Source: Cepaea nemoralis
Lineage: Eukaryota; Mollusca; Gastropoda; Stylommatophora; Helicidae
Length of the DNA: 64,000 bases
NCBI GenBank assembly: GCA_014155875.1
Contig: JACEFZ010028317.1
Coordinates: 62,001-126,000, forward strand
Direction of reading: 5' to 3'
Shown here: one piece after another, positions 22,166-34,605 of the stretch
How the letters are laid out: each line of letters starts with the position of its first letter
Position numbering within the stretch: the stretch's first letter is position 1
Made by a program: the position numbers and the translations under genes
The notes under the pieces: model-generated
Database searches by the model: none
What the model was told of the DNA's origin: nothing
Seen by the model: only the letters and a program-made list of their open reading frames with translations

Positions 22166-23135
22166 TTAAAGCATCATTGTAACATCTCATCATCATCATC
22201 ATCATGTGCCTGTAATGAAAGATCGGCATTCATTCTTCTGGGTTCGGCTTAGTTCTCAAATGCCTCCCATCATCATCATTATTAGTGTATTTACCTTTTT
22301 ATATAAGGGAAAAAATTATAACCTTTCCTCCCACAATAAAGGTAATCATCATGAACCAACATCAACTGTAGAACAATCACACATGAGAACATATTTATTT
22401 CATGAATTTATGTGAGAGCCTTTTTGATAGTTATGCATTCAGCATAGGCACTGATTCGAACACAAACGCATATTGTCCCTCCAAGCTGTCTTCTTTGAGC
22501 AAGGGGTTTGAGGACGACGTTTTCAAACCCACCCACGATTGCAAATTATTTCTATGCACAAATGTCAGACATGGGATGGTTTATGGTCATTTATCAGAAT
22601 GTAATTGGCAGGTCTCTCAACTAATAATCACCCAGTCATTATCACAATTGTGTGAGGCTGTGGGTGCGTGCAACATGGCGCTTGGCCTCCTTTCTCTCTG
22701 GAACAAGAGCATTGATTATGGTCATTTTTAAGCATCTTAAACATCATATCGCCATTATTATACATAAACATCATATTACCTTAACCTTGTGGATCGTTTT
22801 AACACATATTCATGGTCAAACTTTCCTGAGGAGGCCCAGAATACCGGCTCCCAACCAAAATTGCTGGTGGTCGTCTTGATAGTTTTGCGTGGACTGGTTT
22901 GATTTCACCGCCAATTATGCTCAGAGGGTATGGCGGCATCTCAGGCTGTACTTTAGCCAATCGTTTATCTTCTATTCGAATCGCCTACTCATTTAATCCT
23001 TGTTTTGAATCGGCTGATGAAATCTTACTGTCTGTGGTGTTCCTTTCTGGTTAGAGTGCTGAACTGAATTTCGGTAGATGTTAAGTGAATGAGAAATATA
23101 TCACAGTTGGCAGTACTCAAATGTCAAGAACATTT
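22166..23135. other. Unassigned intergenic DNA
   Basis: CATCATCAT stretches occur near 22190 and 22268. No gene recognised. A 109-codon frame at 22402-22731 has no domain. Confidence 0.35.
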
Positions 23136-23139
23136 TTTA

Positions 23140-23370
23140 GTCTACGTTGCAAAGTAATTGCGCTTCCTGTCAAGCGGTCTGAAGGTTGTGGGTTTGATTC
23201 TGGACTATACTATTCGGTTCACGGGTGCAATTTTGTCCTAAATTCCTGGGGGTCGTTTCTGGAACTACAGTGTTCTTGCTTTGTGCGATGCTTTTGACAG
23301 GCCAATCTATTGAAATAGACCTCGGCATATGGGATAACACCAGGTGCAATTAAGTCGATCCTCTTGTATT
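23140..23370 (+). repeat. Second tRNA-derived SINE family (S2)
   Basis: The head GTTGCAAAGTAATTGCGC is A-box-like, followed by TGGGTTTGATTCTGG (B-box-like). The 3' part contains GAAATAGACCTCGGCATATG and CCAGGTGCAATTAAG. A partner 3' end occurs near 48040-48095 (GAAATAGACTGAGCCATATG, CTGGTGCATTGAAG). Confidence 0.5.
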
Positions 23371-23427
23371 TTAAATACTTTTTAAAACACTTTAACAGTT
23401 TTAACTTACAATCTACTGTTGAGGGAA

Positions 23428-24006
23428 CATGCTTAACCAGGTGGATAAATGTAAATGTCTATGGGACAATTATAACATCAGATGGAAGATGCACGACCGA
23501 GATTAAGAACAGAATAGGGAATGCAAAAGCTGCATTTCAAAAAGTGAAAAGTACCTTACGCAATAAGTCACTATCATTAAATGTTAGAAAGAGAAAATGC
23601 TATATAGAACCTGTTTTGCTGTATGACAATGAATCTTGGAATGTAAAGGAATAAATTAGGAAGAATTTAGAAGCAACAGAGAAGTGGTTCCCGAGACGAA
23701 TGTTGCGAATTCATTGGACTGCCAGAATAACTAACAAGGAGTGTTTGAAAGACACAATCAAACTAAACCATTATATACAATAATAAGAAAGAGGCAGCTA
23801 TAGTCACTTGATAAGAGAAACATTGGGGAACATCATGACAAGTGGAGGGATACATGGGGGAAGAGGCATACTAAGAGAAGTTATGCTGTAAGGATTGAGA
23901 CGGTGGTATGGAGGAATATCATTAGAGTTGATCCAGACACCCACTAGGCTAAGATTTGTTGAGCGACATGAACGCCTACGCCAGCTGTCGGGGCACATGA
24001 TGATAA
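23428..24006 (+). mobile_element. RTE-like LINE C-terminal fragment with ATGATG tail
   Basis: The conceptual product starts in the post-palm region (VYGTIITSDGRC, TEIKNRIGNAKAAFQKVKS, then RKCYIEPVLLYDNESW), then WFPRRMLRIHWTAR. It loses frame and ends in the family terminus (DMNAYAS-like) and CACATGATGATAA at about 23994-24006. It is 5'-truncated and broken. The same block is at 49260-49440 and 53830-54200. Confidence 0.75.
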
Positions 24007-24135
24007 TCACGTCGAATGTTTAAGAGGGCAGTCTTGTCGTCGGGCAAACTGACACCCTGTCAAGTCCTTCACTTATCTGAGAGAGTGAATAATAATATGT
24101 CATACTGGCATACTCGTATGGTGATGCTGGTGGTA

Positions 24136-24140
<5 letters not shown>

Positions 24141-24225
<85 letters not shown>
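24141..24225. repeat. (AG)n microsatellite, about 42 units
   Basis: Uninterrupted AG dinucleotides. Confidence 0.97.
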
Positions 24226-24226
<1 letters not shown>

Positions 24227-24589
24227 GGGAAAATATTGTGACAAACAAGACTGAATGTTTTTGAAACAGGGTGACACGGGCTAGATATCAGATCAGAGCT
24301 AAAAACTAATAGTTATATAATTCATAAGGAAACCGATTTTTGTGGAGCAAAATTTCCTGTGCCATCCAGCACTGCACACGACATGGCAATGATTAACGAA
24401 ATATGATCGCTTTTTACTCTTTAAAAGCTAAAACAACTGAATAAATTATGGCATGGGACAGATAGACAGGCTTGTCTATGGGACATATTTTTCAGTCCCA
24501 TCCCATGGTAATTTATGCCTGTCCCATCCCGTCCCATTCCATCCCATCCCATGGGACCTTTCCCATTCCCATGGCCAATCCTGCAGATA
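24226..24589. other. Intergenic DNA with CCCAT-type repeats
   Basis: Variants of CCCATCCCATGG recur between about 24496 and 24575. No gene seen. Confidence 0.4.
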
Positions 24590-25135
24590 GACCTACACAC
24601 GTTAGATTTTAAGTGCGTGCATCTTTCCCATTGCAACATACGCCCGTGAGACCCGGACACTTACTAAATAATGCCTTTGAATATAATTGTAATAGATAGA
24701 GGGTCCTGAAAATACATTGGATACAGAAAAGAACAAATGCATCCATACGACAAGATCTGAATATTAAAGAAGCTTGGCTTCTAAAGACGATAACACAAAG
24801 AAAATTGAAATTATTTTTGTCACTTGAAGCGTTATGTAAGTTTGGAGAGAACAATTATGGAGGGGTATATGCCCGGGAAGAGAGGAAGAGGACGACCAAA
24901 GAGAAGATGGATGCAGATTGTGGTAGATAATCTGCAAATGGGTGTATCGGACGTAAAGTGGGGGTTCGTCCGGAACGAATGTAGGGTTGTGGCTGTGATT
25001 CCGGACTGTATCGTTTAGATAGCAGAATTGAATGAGCTTGTAGATTCAACTGTGATAAAGATGGCGAGGATGAATAGCGTGTGTGTACTAATAGTCAGTG
25101 AATGCTTTGTGTATATATAGTGAGCATGTGAAAAC
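24590..25135 (+). mobile_element. LINE C-terminus and 3' UTR (GKRGRGRPKRRW family)
   Basis: Conceptual translation gives degenerate ETWT / LNIKEAWLLK-like segments, then the clear MEGYMPGKRGRGRPKRRW basic tail and LQMGVSD. The 3' non-coding part contains GTAGGGTTGTGGCTGTGATTCC and ATCGTTTAGATAGCAG, and matches 41105-41395. 5'-truncated LINE copy, not a host gene. Confidence 0.65.
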
Positions 25136-25879
25136 CAGCTATTGCAGTTACAAGAGTTACTGCAAACATAGAGTCCGAAGAAACCTAACTGAGACTCAAT
25201 TACAAGTAAACTCTACTAATGCTGCACCAAATACAATGAGAGAAAATGCCATTCTCAAACATACAGCAAATATCTCTCGACAAAAACAGTGTCAGCTCAT
25301 TAACCAAAAATCAAAAGCAAGTGAACAGTGAGACAAATACAGAGTCACAACAAGCTACAACCAAGTGTAAAAACAACTATCTTATTAACAATACGAGAAA
25401 CATAACACCAAAACAAAATCGAAACACTGCAATGCTATTGCTATCATTATTTTGTTGTATAACTATGCTGTTACTATGCTACTATTTTGCTCTTACATTA
25501 ATATCATTGTAATTGTATACCTCATATAAATATAATGCCAGATTCGTGTTTACAACCTTGTAACAAAGAACGATCACCAACAAGCTCCAGGATAAAACCA
25601 TAGAATCACACATGATGACCACAGGCGGACTTTACTTCCAAAAACTATACCAATAAAAACAGCAAAAAAACACAACCTTGACCCTACACCACGACATACT
25701 GTTATGATCACAGATTAACAAAGAAATGAACGAGACAACAAAAACCAACACAAAAACCGACCACACAAACACCGACGGAAGAAACGAAATACTACTTCCA
25801 ACAATAAACACAACGAGATATCAAACGCTCTTAAAAAAGTTCAAGACAGTTGCACACAACTAAAAACACAATATGTGAC

Positions 25880-27243
25880 TATCCTTTCACACCGACCGGG
25901 TAAGACTGACTCGTCCGAACACCACATCATATTCGCAAACTACACCCAACTATGTACTAATTACTGTAAAATAAACAACACCAGACAAGAAAACACGGAA
26001 CCAACGCCAAACTGTGACGACACAACTAGAAACATAACAAACGAGAGACTTTTTAAAAGACAACAGACTGTTCTCAAAATTCACCATAGAGAAAGGGTAC
26101 TAACAAACACCCACGACAGACAAATCTATCCACAACAGTAATATGACGGAACATATAGTGACGCTCCGATAGATTTCTGACCGTAGTAAGCGACACAGTC
26201 TACGACGGTATCAAACAACACGGCCTAACTATAAAACCCAGCAAAGTCGAAATTGGCTTCAGCGAAATAAACTTTTTGGGTTACAAGATCGCAGATGGCA
26301 ACATCTCAAGTGACGACAAAAGACAACAGATGTTCTCAAAATTCGCCATAGCGAAAGGGTACTAACAAACACCCATGACAGACAAATCTATCCACAACAG
26401 TAATTTGACGGAACATATAGTGACGCTCCGGCAGATTTTTGACCGTAGTAAGCGACACAGGCTACGACCGTATCAAACAACATGGCCTGACTATAAAGCC
26501 CAGCAAAGTCGAAATTGGCTTCAGCGAAATAAACTTTTTGGGTTACAAGATCGCAGATGGCAACATCTCAAGTGACAACAAAATTGTGTCCACAATTTTG
26601 AATTTAAATACCCCAGCTACGAAGAAAGAAGTACGAAGCATGTTGGGTTTATTAAACTACAAAAAAAAAATTCATTCCTAAATTCTCAGAGTTAACAGAA
26701 ATTTTTATCAACTTGTTGACTAAACGTCAACCCAAAGTAATTGTTAAAAGTTTAGACCTAACAAATGCTCTTGCAAAGATAAAGATGTACTTTTCAACCC
26801 CTCCCATTCTCAAAATACCTAATATTAAATTACTTTTTACAGTCAGAACTGATTCGATCGGCATCGGGCTTACAGGAGTGCTTCTACAGACGTACGAGAA
26901 TATCGTAACCCTGTATTATATATCAGTCGCAAGTTAACTCCATGAGAGAGACCATATAGCACACCAGAGTTTGAGTGCCTTGCCCTGGTTTTTAGTATTA
27001 TGAAACTATCCAAGTATTTGCTGGGCACCCATGTTATTGTGCAGTCTGACAATAGTCCACTCAGCGTCCTATGCCAAGGCAAACTATCAAACCATCAGAT
27101 TGCTAGATGGGCAATCCTAGTGCAGAACTACAGCTTCGAGATACAACACATCAAGGGCACAGACAACACACTCGCAGACCTACTGTCCAGAGTTTCGGTC
27201 GATAACTCAACCAGCGTTCCAACTACGCCTGAGCGCAACTGAT
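25880..27243 (+). mobile_element. Decayed Gmr1-like Ty3/Gypsy pol fragment
   Basis: Segments match the 9-12.5 kb element. A pre-RT HRPGKTDSSEHHI block (25887) comes first. Collapsed RT pieces follow: KGY-Q-P joined to TEHIVTLRQIFDR and then PSKVEIGF-INFLGYKIADG. A thumb region (VRSMLGLLNY) and RNase H follow (TVRTDSIGIG, VQSDNSPLSV, DNTLADLLSRV ending 27242). Much of the RT palm is missing. A 263-bp stretch is present twice in tandem (26058-26320 and 26321-26583). Frameshifts are numerous. No LTR identified; 25136-25880 looks like unassigned element or flanking DNA. Confidence 0.72.
26058..26583. repeat. Tandem duplication inside the Gypsy fragment (2 x 263 bp)
   Basis: AGACAACAGACTGTTCTC (26058) and AGACAACAGATGTTCTC (26321) start two copies that stay nearly identical to GATCGCAGATGGCAACATCT and ACAAAA. 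They differ at about a dozen positions. Confidence 0.9.
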
Positions 27244-28011
27244 GAGCGTTGCACATTAGATCGCATATAACGCCTCATTCACATACTAGCGCAACGAAAT
27301 AATCCGTCACACAATAGCGCTAATAACACTACTCAGTTATTTATTTAAATTAAACATTTTTAATATTAATCTCACATACATTTTTAAAAGTGATATAAAT
27401 GTGTCGAAAGAGTTTATTCAGATGGAGATAACGGCACTCGTAAGAACTCTTAAATGTGTCAAAGACTTTAATTTACTATAGAAACTGTGTTAAATTTAGT
27501 GACATTGTCTTCACTTATAATCATATGAACAGGCATTGGCAACAACACTTAAACGTGCCAAAGACTTTAATCTACTACATAAACTGTGTTAGATCTAGTG
27601 ACACTGTTTCTTTTAATCTGATTAAGATGTCATTTGTAACCGCACTGTGATATGTCAGCGACTTTAAGTCCTATAATTACTAGGTCACATGGTTTCAGAG
27701 GTGAAGGATCACATGTTTTATGTTGCTGGCCTGGTATCAAATTACAGGGTGACGCTCTCGTGCGTTGTAAATGCCCATGACACTGTTTGTTTGGGGACAA
27801 GAAACGGAGATTTATAACTAGTAATTAGAGTCCATGACCTGTCCAGAAGGAAATAGTTGGGCCAAAGTTGTGATAGTGTCGGAGCATAAAATACAGTGGG
27901 AAGGACTTAAACCTGTCCACTACTTCCCCCCCCCCCCCCACAATATATTCCATTTTGCACATTAACATATAATAATGAGAAAAGTAATACAATGGTAGTG
28001 GTAATAATAAT
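27244..28011. other. Unassigned DNA, short internal repeats and a C-run
   Basis: A module with CAAAGACTTTAAT-CTA and AAACTGTGTTA is present twice (27463-27515 and 27558-27610). C14 lies at 27926-27939. No gene seen. Confidence 0.4.
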
Positions 28012-28518
28012 GGCATTTATTTCCTAATTACAAGAGAAAACGAAATTAAGGAGAGTTTACACATTTCAGTCAGGAAAAATAGTCGATAGTTTGTATTTGA
28101 ACATTAGTAAAAAATAAGTTTCTGTTGTATGTAAGGGAGTTGAACTTTGCCTTGATTCTGGAAGTCCAAACTAAGTTTCTGTATTCTGATAGTGTTTGAA
28201 GAAGTTTTGTGTGTGTGTCTTTGTATGTTTTAGGAGGAGTGTTCAGAAAGATTGACTTGAAGATGTCTGTTTGTTTGCCTGTGTTTGTATTAGTTGTTGT
28301 ATAGTTTCCGTGGCATCTGTGACTGTTTGGCATGTGAAAAAAATGTGTTCCTCTGTCTCTTGTGTGTTATTCCTGCATGGTTGGCATTTTTCTATTTGTC
28401 TGGATTTGAAAGGTACTTTGGGTATAATGGGAGTCATATTAAAAATCAATCTGTAAGTGACTTCTTCCGCGTTAGATGTGATATGTTTGTAGTGTAAGTT
28501 GGAAAAGGTGGATGTGTA
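28012..28518 (-). mobile_element. L1/Tx1-like LINE, 3' end piece with zinc-binding motif
   Basis: A minus-strand frame includes DYTSTFSNLHYKHITS and then CQPC...HIFFTC, a C-x2-C/H-x4-C arrangement of the zf-RVT type found at the C-terminus of some LINE polyproteins, then a basic end near 28070. It continues the frame interrupted at 31218. Together with 31663-35745 it forms one LINE. Confidence 0.7.
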
Positions 28519-31217
28519 ATCTTCTTCTTCTTCTTCTTCTTCTTCTTCTTCTTCTTCTTCTTCTTCTTCTTCTTCTTCTTCTTCTTCTTCTTCTTCTTCT
28601 TCAGCGTTCCGAGCCATTGAGGTTCTTTGCTGCACATACAATACGTCTCCATTCGTCTCTCTTGTTGACCTTCTCTTGCCAGTCGTTGATTCCAAGTGCT
28701 TTTAGGTCTGTATATGTATTATCTCTCCACCGTCTTCTTGGTCTACGTCGGGGTCTACGGTCATTTATTTCCTGAGTGTAAGCGAGTTCTGTTTCCCTAT
28801 TGTCTTCCATTCTTTCTATATGCCCCAGCCATTGTAGTCTATTAGCCTTCATGATACCAGTGATTTGCGGGGACTTAAACAGATCATAAATATCTTTGTT
28901 ACTTCTTCTTTTCCACTCTCCACTTTGTGTATCCCTAATGGGTCCAAAGATGCGTCTTAAAACTTTGTTCTCAAAGGTTTGTAACAAGGCTTCGTCTCCT
29001 TTCGTTGTACTCCAGATTTCAGAGCCATACAGCACAACTGGTCTGATCAGTGGTTTGTATGTTGTGATTTTGGTGTTACGAGATAGCGCATTTGATTTTA
29101 GTAGATGTTGTAGTGCATAGTATATCTTATTTCCAGAAATGATTCTAGTTTGTATTTCTACCCTTATGATGTTGGAGCAGTTGAAGATTGTACCCAGATA
29201 TTTGTATGCTTCCGGTATTTTTAATGGTCATATTATCTATTTATATGTGACCAGAGTTTTTAGCCATTCCTTCTCCTGATATTACCATATATTCTGTCTT
29301 ATCTTGGTTGATAACCAGCCCCATCTGTTGGGCTTTTTCCTTTAAAAAAAAAAAGTGAGTCCTTTAAGTGAGTCAATATTTCGAATGTCTTTTGTTCATT
29401 TTCCCCTATAATATCTATATCATCTGCATAACAAAGCAGCTTGGATGTTCCTCCAATATCACATTCCTCCTTTATCTTCCTTACAACTTTCTCTAGAGCC
29501 AGATTGAAGAGTAGCGGCGATAGTGCATCACCTTGCTTCAAGCCAGATGTTATTTGGAAAGGGTCTGATTTCCTGTCTTTATATGTTACTATATTATAAG
29601 TATCTTCCATGCATAGTCTGGTCATGTTGATTAACCTCCTTGGTATTCCAAATTCCTGCATAACATTCCATAGATTATTCCTATGAACATTATCATAAGC
29701 CTTTTTAACATCCACAAAAATGTTATGGAGATCTCTTTTATATTCCCAACTTTTCTCGACTATTTGTCGTAAGATAAATATCTGATCAATTGTTGATCTG
29801 TTTTGTCTAAAACCGCCTGGTAGTCACCTAATATGTCTTCTGAATATGGTTTTAGTCAATTTAGTAATACTGCGAATAGTATCTTATAGCTTGTGGACAG
29901 TAGTAAAATTCCTCTATAATTTCCACATTGGAACTTGTCTCCTTTCTTAAAGATAGGTATCAATAATGACTCTTTCCAGTCATGGGGTAAATCTTCTGTC
30001 CTCCAGATTTTTTATTATTAGTTCGTTTAGCTGTAGATGTAATGCATGGCCGCCTGCCTTTATAAATTCAGCAGCAATTCCATCAGCTCCTGTTGCCTTA
30101 TTGTTTTTAAGTCGTGTGATTACATATCGGATTTTTTCAAATGCAGGTTCTTCAATTTGTGGTTCACACGTTAGAACCTCTTCCTGTGGGAAAGTGTTAC
30201 TTGGAGCTTCACAATTTAGTAATTCAACAAAATATTCTTTCCATGTGTTGCACATTTCCTCATTGGTATTTATCATATTCCCATTTTTGTCTTTTAAACC
30301 ATATGTGTTGAGTTGGTGTCCTCGTTTCATTGACTTCAATTCTTTATAAAACTTTCTGGATTTGTTTTTCTGGTGATTAGTTTCCATATCTTTGATTATA
30401 TTACTCACATATTCTTGCTTCTGCTTTCGAAATATTTTTGTAGCCTCTTTACATTCATGTCCATATTGCCCTTCCCTTTGGATGTTGTTGATGTCATTTA
30501 ACCATAAATGTCTGGCATTCTTTTTTCCTAATGACTACTTCTTCACATTTTTGATTCAACCATCTGTTCTTTCTATGCGTGGGTAACACACCGAGACATT
30601 CTTCTGCGGTAGATTGAATTGTATTCTTGATGTTCAACCAAGTTTGGTCAACGCTTTCCTCCAAAGGGTTTTGCAGAGTTTCAAGTTTACATATTATTTC
30701 ATCTGTAAAGTTCTCTTTGACTGTAATTTCTTGTAGTTTTTCTCTGTTATATGTTGGGTGTAATCTTTGCAATTTAGTATAGAAAGCTCTCTTAAGTTTT
30801 ATTTTAAATTTTTCTCAAACGAAGAAGTGGTCGCTGAGGCAACCAGCTCCTCTATAACTTCTAACTTGTTGTATGTTCGATGCATTTCTGTTGTTAATTA
30901 AAGTGTGGTCTATTTGAGTATAGGTTCTCTTGTCACATGATTTCAAAGTTGGTTTGTATATATCCTTTCTTTGTAGTTTGGTACTGCTAATCTGCAGTCC
31001 TTTGGTTCTTTGAATTCGAGGCTTGTGTATCTGTTTCGTAACCAAATTAATTTTTACAAAGGTTTGGATGTTAACCCCACGCTTCAACCCCAAACCTGGA
31101 GGACCAGGGTGTTTCTCTTTGTCTGATCTCTACCTTTTGACTTGTCTGGCTTGGGTGGCCCTGTTGGTAGCCCCCCCCCCCCCCCCACCACAACGAGGTG
31201 GAAACACCATCGGGGGA
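28519..31217 (-). mobile_element. GAA-tailed LINE inserted in the L1/Tx1-like LINE
   Basis: Flanked by GGATGTGTA duplications (28510-28518 and 31218-31226). The minus strand runs from a 5' UTR-like segment (31217-31075) into the endonuclease end (QIDHTLINNR, GCLSDHFFV, about 30900-30830), a linker (30772-30494), RT (NNKATGADGIAAEFIKAGG, about 30100; DVKKAYDNVHRNNLW; GLKQGDALSPLLFNLALE; catalytic LLCYADDIDII about 29440-29410), and the C-terminus (VLYGSEIWSTTKG, NRLQWLGHIERM, RRPRRRPRRRWRD, AAKNLNGSER). It ends in a (GAA)n tail (plus strand CTT at 28521-28603). Frames are broken at 29340 and elsewhere. The 5' UTR joins directly to the late endonuclease, so about two thirds of that domain is deleted. 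Confidence 0.8.
28521..28603. repeat. (CTT)n microsatellite, tail of the GAA-tailed LINE
   Basis: About 27 CTT/TTC units directly abut the LINE 3' end, and shorter versions abut the sister copies at 38323 and 37050. Poly-Glu/Lys/Leu frames are artefacts. Confidence 0.95.
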
Positions 31218-31253
31218 GGATGTGTAGTCTGACATGAAATATTTTAAAAAATT

Positions 31254-31681
31254 AGAATCAAAAGAGGACAAAAATATTTCATGTCGGATGTGTAGTCTGA
31301 CATGAAATATTGGGACGCAGAAGTGTTTCCAAGGCACCAGTGCCGGGTTATATACTGGCCAAGACCTATTGACGTGTCCCCGTTGGGCGTCCTGGGCAAC
31401 AGGTCCCTTCGGAGTCCTAGCTAAAGTCAGTAGGATCGCCGATTCCTCCGAAGTCGGAGAGTGTCTGCCTGTGCGGCGAGTAACTACCCGTCTGCACACC
31501 AATAAGCCAGACATGGGACAACGGATACTCACGCAAACTTCAGGTCCTGTATGACATCACACTTAAGTTGGACAACAGAATGCCTTCATCCGACATACAG
31601 GACTTCACGTTGGAGCTCAAGCCAGCAAGCAAGCAAGCAAGCAAGCAAGCACATGAAATATTTTTGTCCTCTTTTGATTCT
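31254..31681. repeat. 31-bp perfect inverted repeat around a short insertion
   Basis: 31254-31284 (starting AGAATCAAAAGAGGAC) and 31651-31681 (ending CCTCTTTTGATTCT) are exact reverse complements. The right arm is the native LINE sequence. The left arm is an inverted copy inside a locally duplicated stretch: TGTGTAGTCTGACATGAAAT occurs at both 31221-31240 and 31289-31308. Confidence 0.85.
31312..31650 (+). mobile_element. Short non-autonomous retroelement with (AGCA)n tail
   Basis: Bounded by a 12-bp direct repeat ACATGAAATATT (31300-31311 and 31651-31662). It starts GGGACGCAGAAGTG and ends in (AAGC)n at 31625-31650. No coding frame. A SINE or a truncated LINE 3' end are both possible. It interrupts the L1/Tx1-like ORF2. 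Confidence 0.6.
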
Positions 31682-32824
31682 CATTTTAAGTGATAGTGCT
31701 TGTTTACTAAGTAATTGTTTGTATATTTCTCGTGTTGTTTCGTGTATTAAACTTTCATGTCCTTGTATTGCCTGTATACAAGTGTGATAGAAAGATGGTA
31801 GTATGCCCTGATAATGTGCTGCTGCATTGTTTAGTTTTGTGAGATGTTTTATTTTGTGTGCTATGTAATATAATGCTAATCTATGTTGTTTTGGATGTCT
31901 GATAATGTTGCCTATGTGACTGATACTAAGTGCTTGTATTTTTGTTTGTATGTCCTGAAGTGATATTCCTCCTTGTTTCTTGTCCTGTATGAGAGTTTTA
32001 TGCTGTATGCTGTGTATTGTGTTACTAAATATGAAATGTATTATCTGTTTATTTATGTCTGTGATTGTCCGTTTTGGAGGTCCGTTTTTAACACTGTCAC
32101 TAAGTAAATTATTTATGATTTGATGTATGAGTTAACTATTATGCTTCTACCAAATATTGTTGCTGGTTTGTATTTATACCTGTGTAGCATGTCTGTGATC
32201 TGTTGTCTTAGTTGTAGCCATGTTTCTTTGTGTGTTGTTCGGGGGTCACATGGAAATATGATCCCACACAGTTCCATATTTTGTGTATGTGTTAGGTCTG
32301 GAGGGAAATCAGACTTTTGTTTTCACTTTCCCAGACCCATAATGTGCGATTTGTGTATATTAATTTAGGCTCCACTGCCTTTGCCAAAGTGGGAGAAAGT
32401 ATGCAGTATGTTTCTGATGGACGCGTTGCTTGTAGGGAAGAATTCAGTATCGTCTGCACAAGCAATGACCTTTTGCTCTCCTATTCCCTGTATGAAAATT
32501 CCTTTAATGCTAGTATCTTGTCTGATCTTTTCTAATAATGGCTCTAGTGTCAGTATATGCAGAAGTGGTGATAGTGGGCACCCTTGCCTTACAGATCTTA
32601 TCAGCCTGAAGCTAGAAGTCAGTGAATGGTTCACTAAGACTTTGCTTTCAGGGTTGTTTTACAAAATCTGTATCCACTCTCTGTAGTACTGTCCTATATT
32701 GCAGTGTTCTAGGGTTTTGTGCAAATAGGAGTGTGCGATTCTGTCAAAGGCCTTCTCTTGGTCCAAAGACAAGAGGGAGGATTGACAGTTTTTCTGGTGT
32801 GTGTATGTTATAATGTCTCTAATA

Positions 32825-32876
<52 letters not shown>

Positions 32877-34605
32877 TTTTGTATATTCCTGTGTTGTACA
32901 CTACATTGCTGGTATGGGTGTACTAGCTTTGGTAGGAATTGTGTGATTTTGTGTTCTAGTGGTTTGGCCAGAATTTTGTAACCTGTGTTATGAATTGAAA
33001 TTGGTCTGTAATTTTTCAGTTGTCGTGTCTGTCTTTGATCTGTGTATAAGTGTTATATAAGACATGTTGCAACTATCAGGGAGTTCTTGTTTGTCAAAGG
33101 CTTCTTGATAGACTTTCAGAAGAAGGTTACCTATGATAGGAAAGAATTGTTGATACAATTCTACTGTTAATCCGTCTGATCCTGGTATCTTGTCTTTGTT
33201 CATTTTACTAAGTGCATGTGTTATGTTTTCTAGTGTCCATTGTGTGTCCAATATCTCTTTGTCTGTGTCTGATATCTTATTTGTATATTGTAAGAAACTA
33301 TCTTGTATTTGTATGTTTACTGTCTCTGCAGTAAATAAGTGTCTGTAATATTGCTGGAATGTTTCTGTTATGCGTGTAGTTTCTGTTTGTGAGATTCCTT
33401 GCATGTCTATTATTATGTTTATCTGTTTGCTACGCTGTATGTTTTGTTCTATTGCCATGTACTATTTGCTGGGTGTCTCTTGTGTGATGGTGTTGAGTTT
33501 TGTTCTAATTAGTGCACCCAGGTATCTGTGCTGTTGGTGTTGTTCCAGTTCCATTTCTAATGCATGCAAGTATGGTGAGTTTCTGTCGGTTTGCTTTGTT
33601 AAATATATTGCTGTTTGTATGATCTGTTCTTGTTGTAGTCTACGCTTGTGTGTGATGGATGCTAGATGTTGGGTCCTTCTCCGTATTGTGTTTTTCAGTA
33701 AGTCCCAGTATTGCCTAATGTTATCAGTTGGTATACTATCAGTGTATGTATGTATCAGGTCTGTCATATATTTTATATATTCTGTGTTTTGGAGTAATGT
33801 ATTGTTAAATTTCCAGTGTGGTGATCGTTTAAATGGCTGTGTGGTTGTATTATTTATAGTGATGTGTGGTAGTATTGCTTTGTGGTATGTATACTGGAGA
33901 GTTTTTTGTAGTTGTTTAGTCTGTGTTATGTGGTGTTGTTTGGGTACGTATATTCTATCTAACCTAGATGATCTGTTATGTGCATGGTTTCTGTGCGTTG
34001 TATTGTGACTGTTGGGTTGTTTCTGCCTGAATGCGTCTACTAGGTCATGTGTGTCGATTATGTATTACAGTGTATGGAGTTGATTCATGTTGCCTCGGCC
34101 AGCTCTTCTTAACTGCGTTTTAACTTCCCCGCCTATTATGTCAGCCGAAGCTAAACAACAGTAAAAATCACCTGCTAAAACAACATTCCTCCCTCTGTAT
34201 ATCTATGCTAATAGGTTTTCTAAGTGTTCGAAGAATTGTGGTTGGTAACTGTAATTTGTTGGGGCATGTATGTTGACTAAAGCGTATGTGTGTGTGCTGT
34301 TTCTAACCTGTATGATAGTAATGTCTCTTTGGTCGTCCTTGTGTGTGTCAGTAATTTCCCATTTGTCTGAAGTCTGCAGTATGGCGGTTCCAGAACCTGT
34401 GCGATGTGTCGACAGGCTGAAGCATTAGTGTCTGAGCCCTAATTGTGTAGTGATTTGCTTTGTATGTGTGTATTCGCATGTTTGGTTCTTGTGGGAGAAT
34501 GAAGTCGGGTTTGTATTTGTATATGAGTGTGACGATGTGTTTTTGTTTAAATGTAAAATTTTGTAAAATGTTCAGACTAATAATAATAATATCATTAGTC
34601 ATCAT
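31663..34605 (-). mobile_element. L1/Tx1-like LINE ORF2 (endonuclease and RT), decayed
   Basis: Minus strand. The ATG at 34605 opens an apurinic-endonuclease-type domain (IIIISLNILQNF, YKPDFILPQEPN, then VVLAGDFYCCL about 34180 and SRLDRIYVP about 33960). An alpha-helical linker follows (33767-33000), including KDKIPGSDGLTVELYQQFF. The RT palm has SLDQEKAFDRIAHSYL (about 32770), VRQGCPLSPLLHILTLEPLL (about 32590), and an ADD-type active site in VIACADDTEFF (about 32450). The C-terminal region runs to about 31690 and continues at 28518. A (GT)n at 32827-32873 sits inside the RT. Stops and frameshifts make it inactive. Confidence 0.75.
32827..32873. repeat. (GT)n microsatellite within LINE RT
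   Basis: About 23 GT units, giving a poly-Thr-His frame on the minus strand between conserved RT motifs. Confidence 0.95.

Noticed and set aside
28243..28695. Glu-rich frame (150 codons)
   Set aside because: Joins the GAA microsatellite to pieces of two different LINEs.
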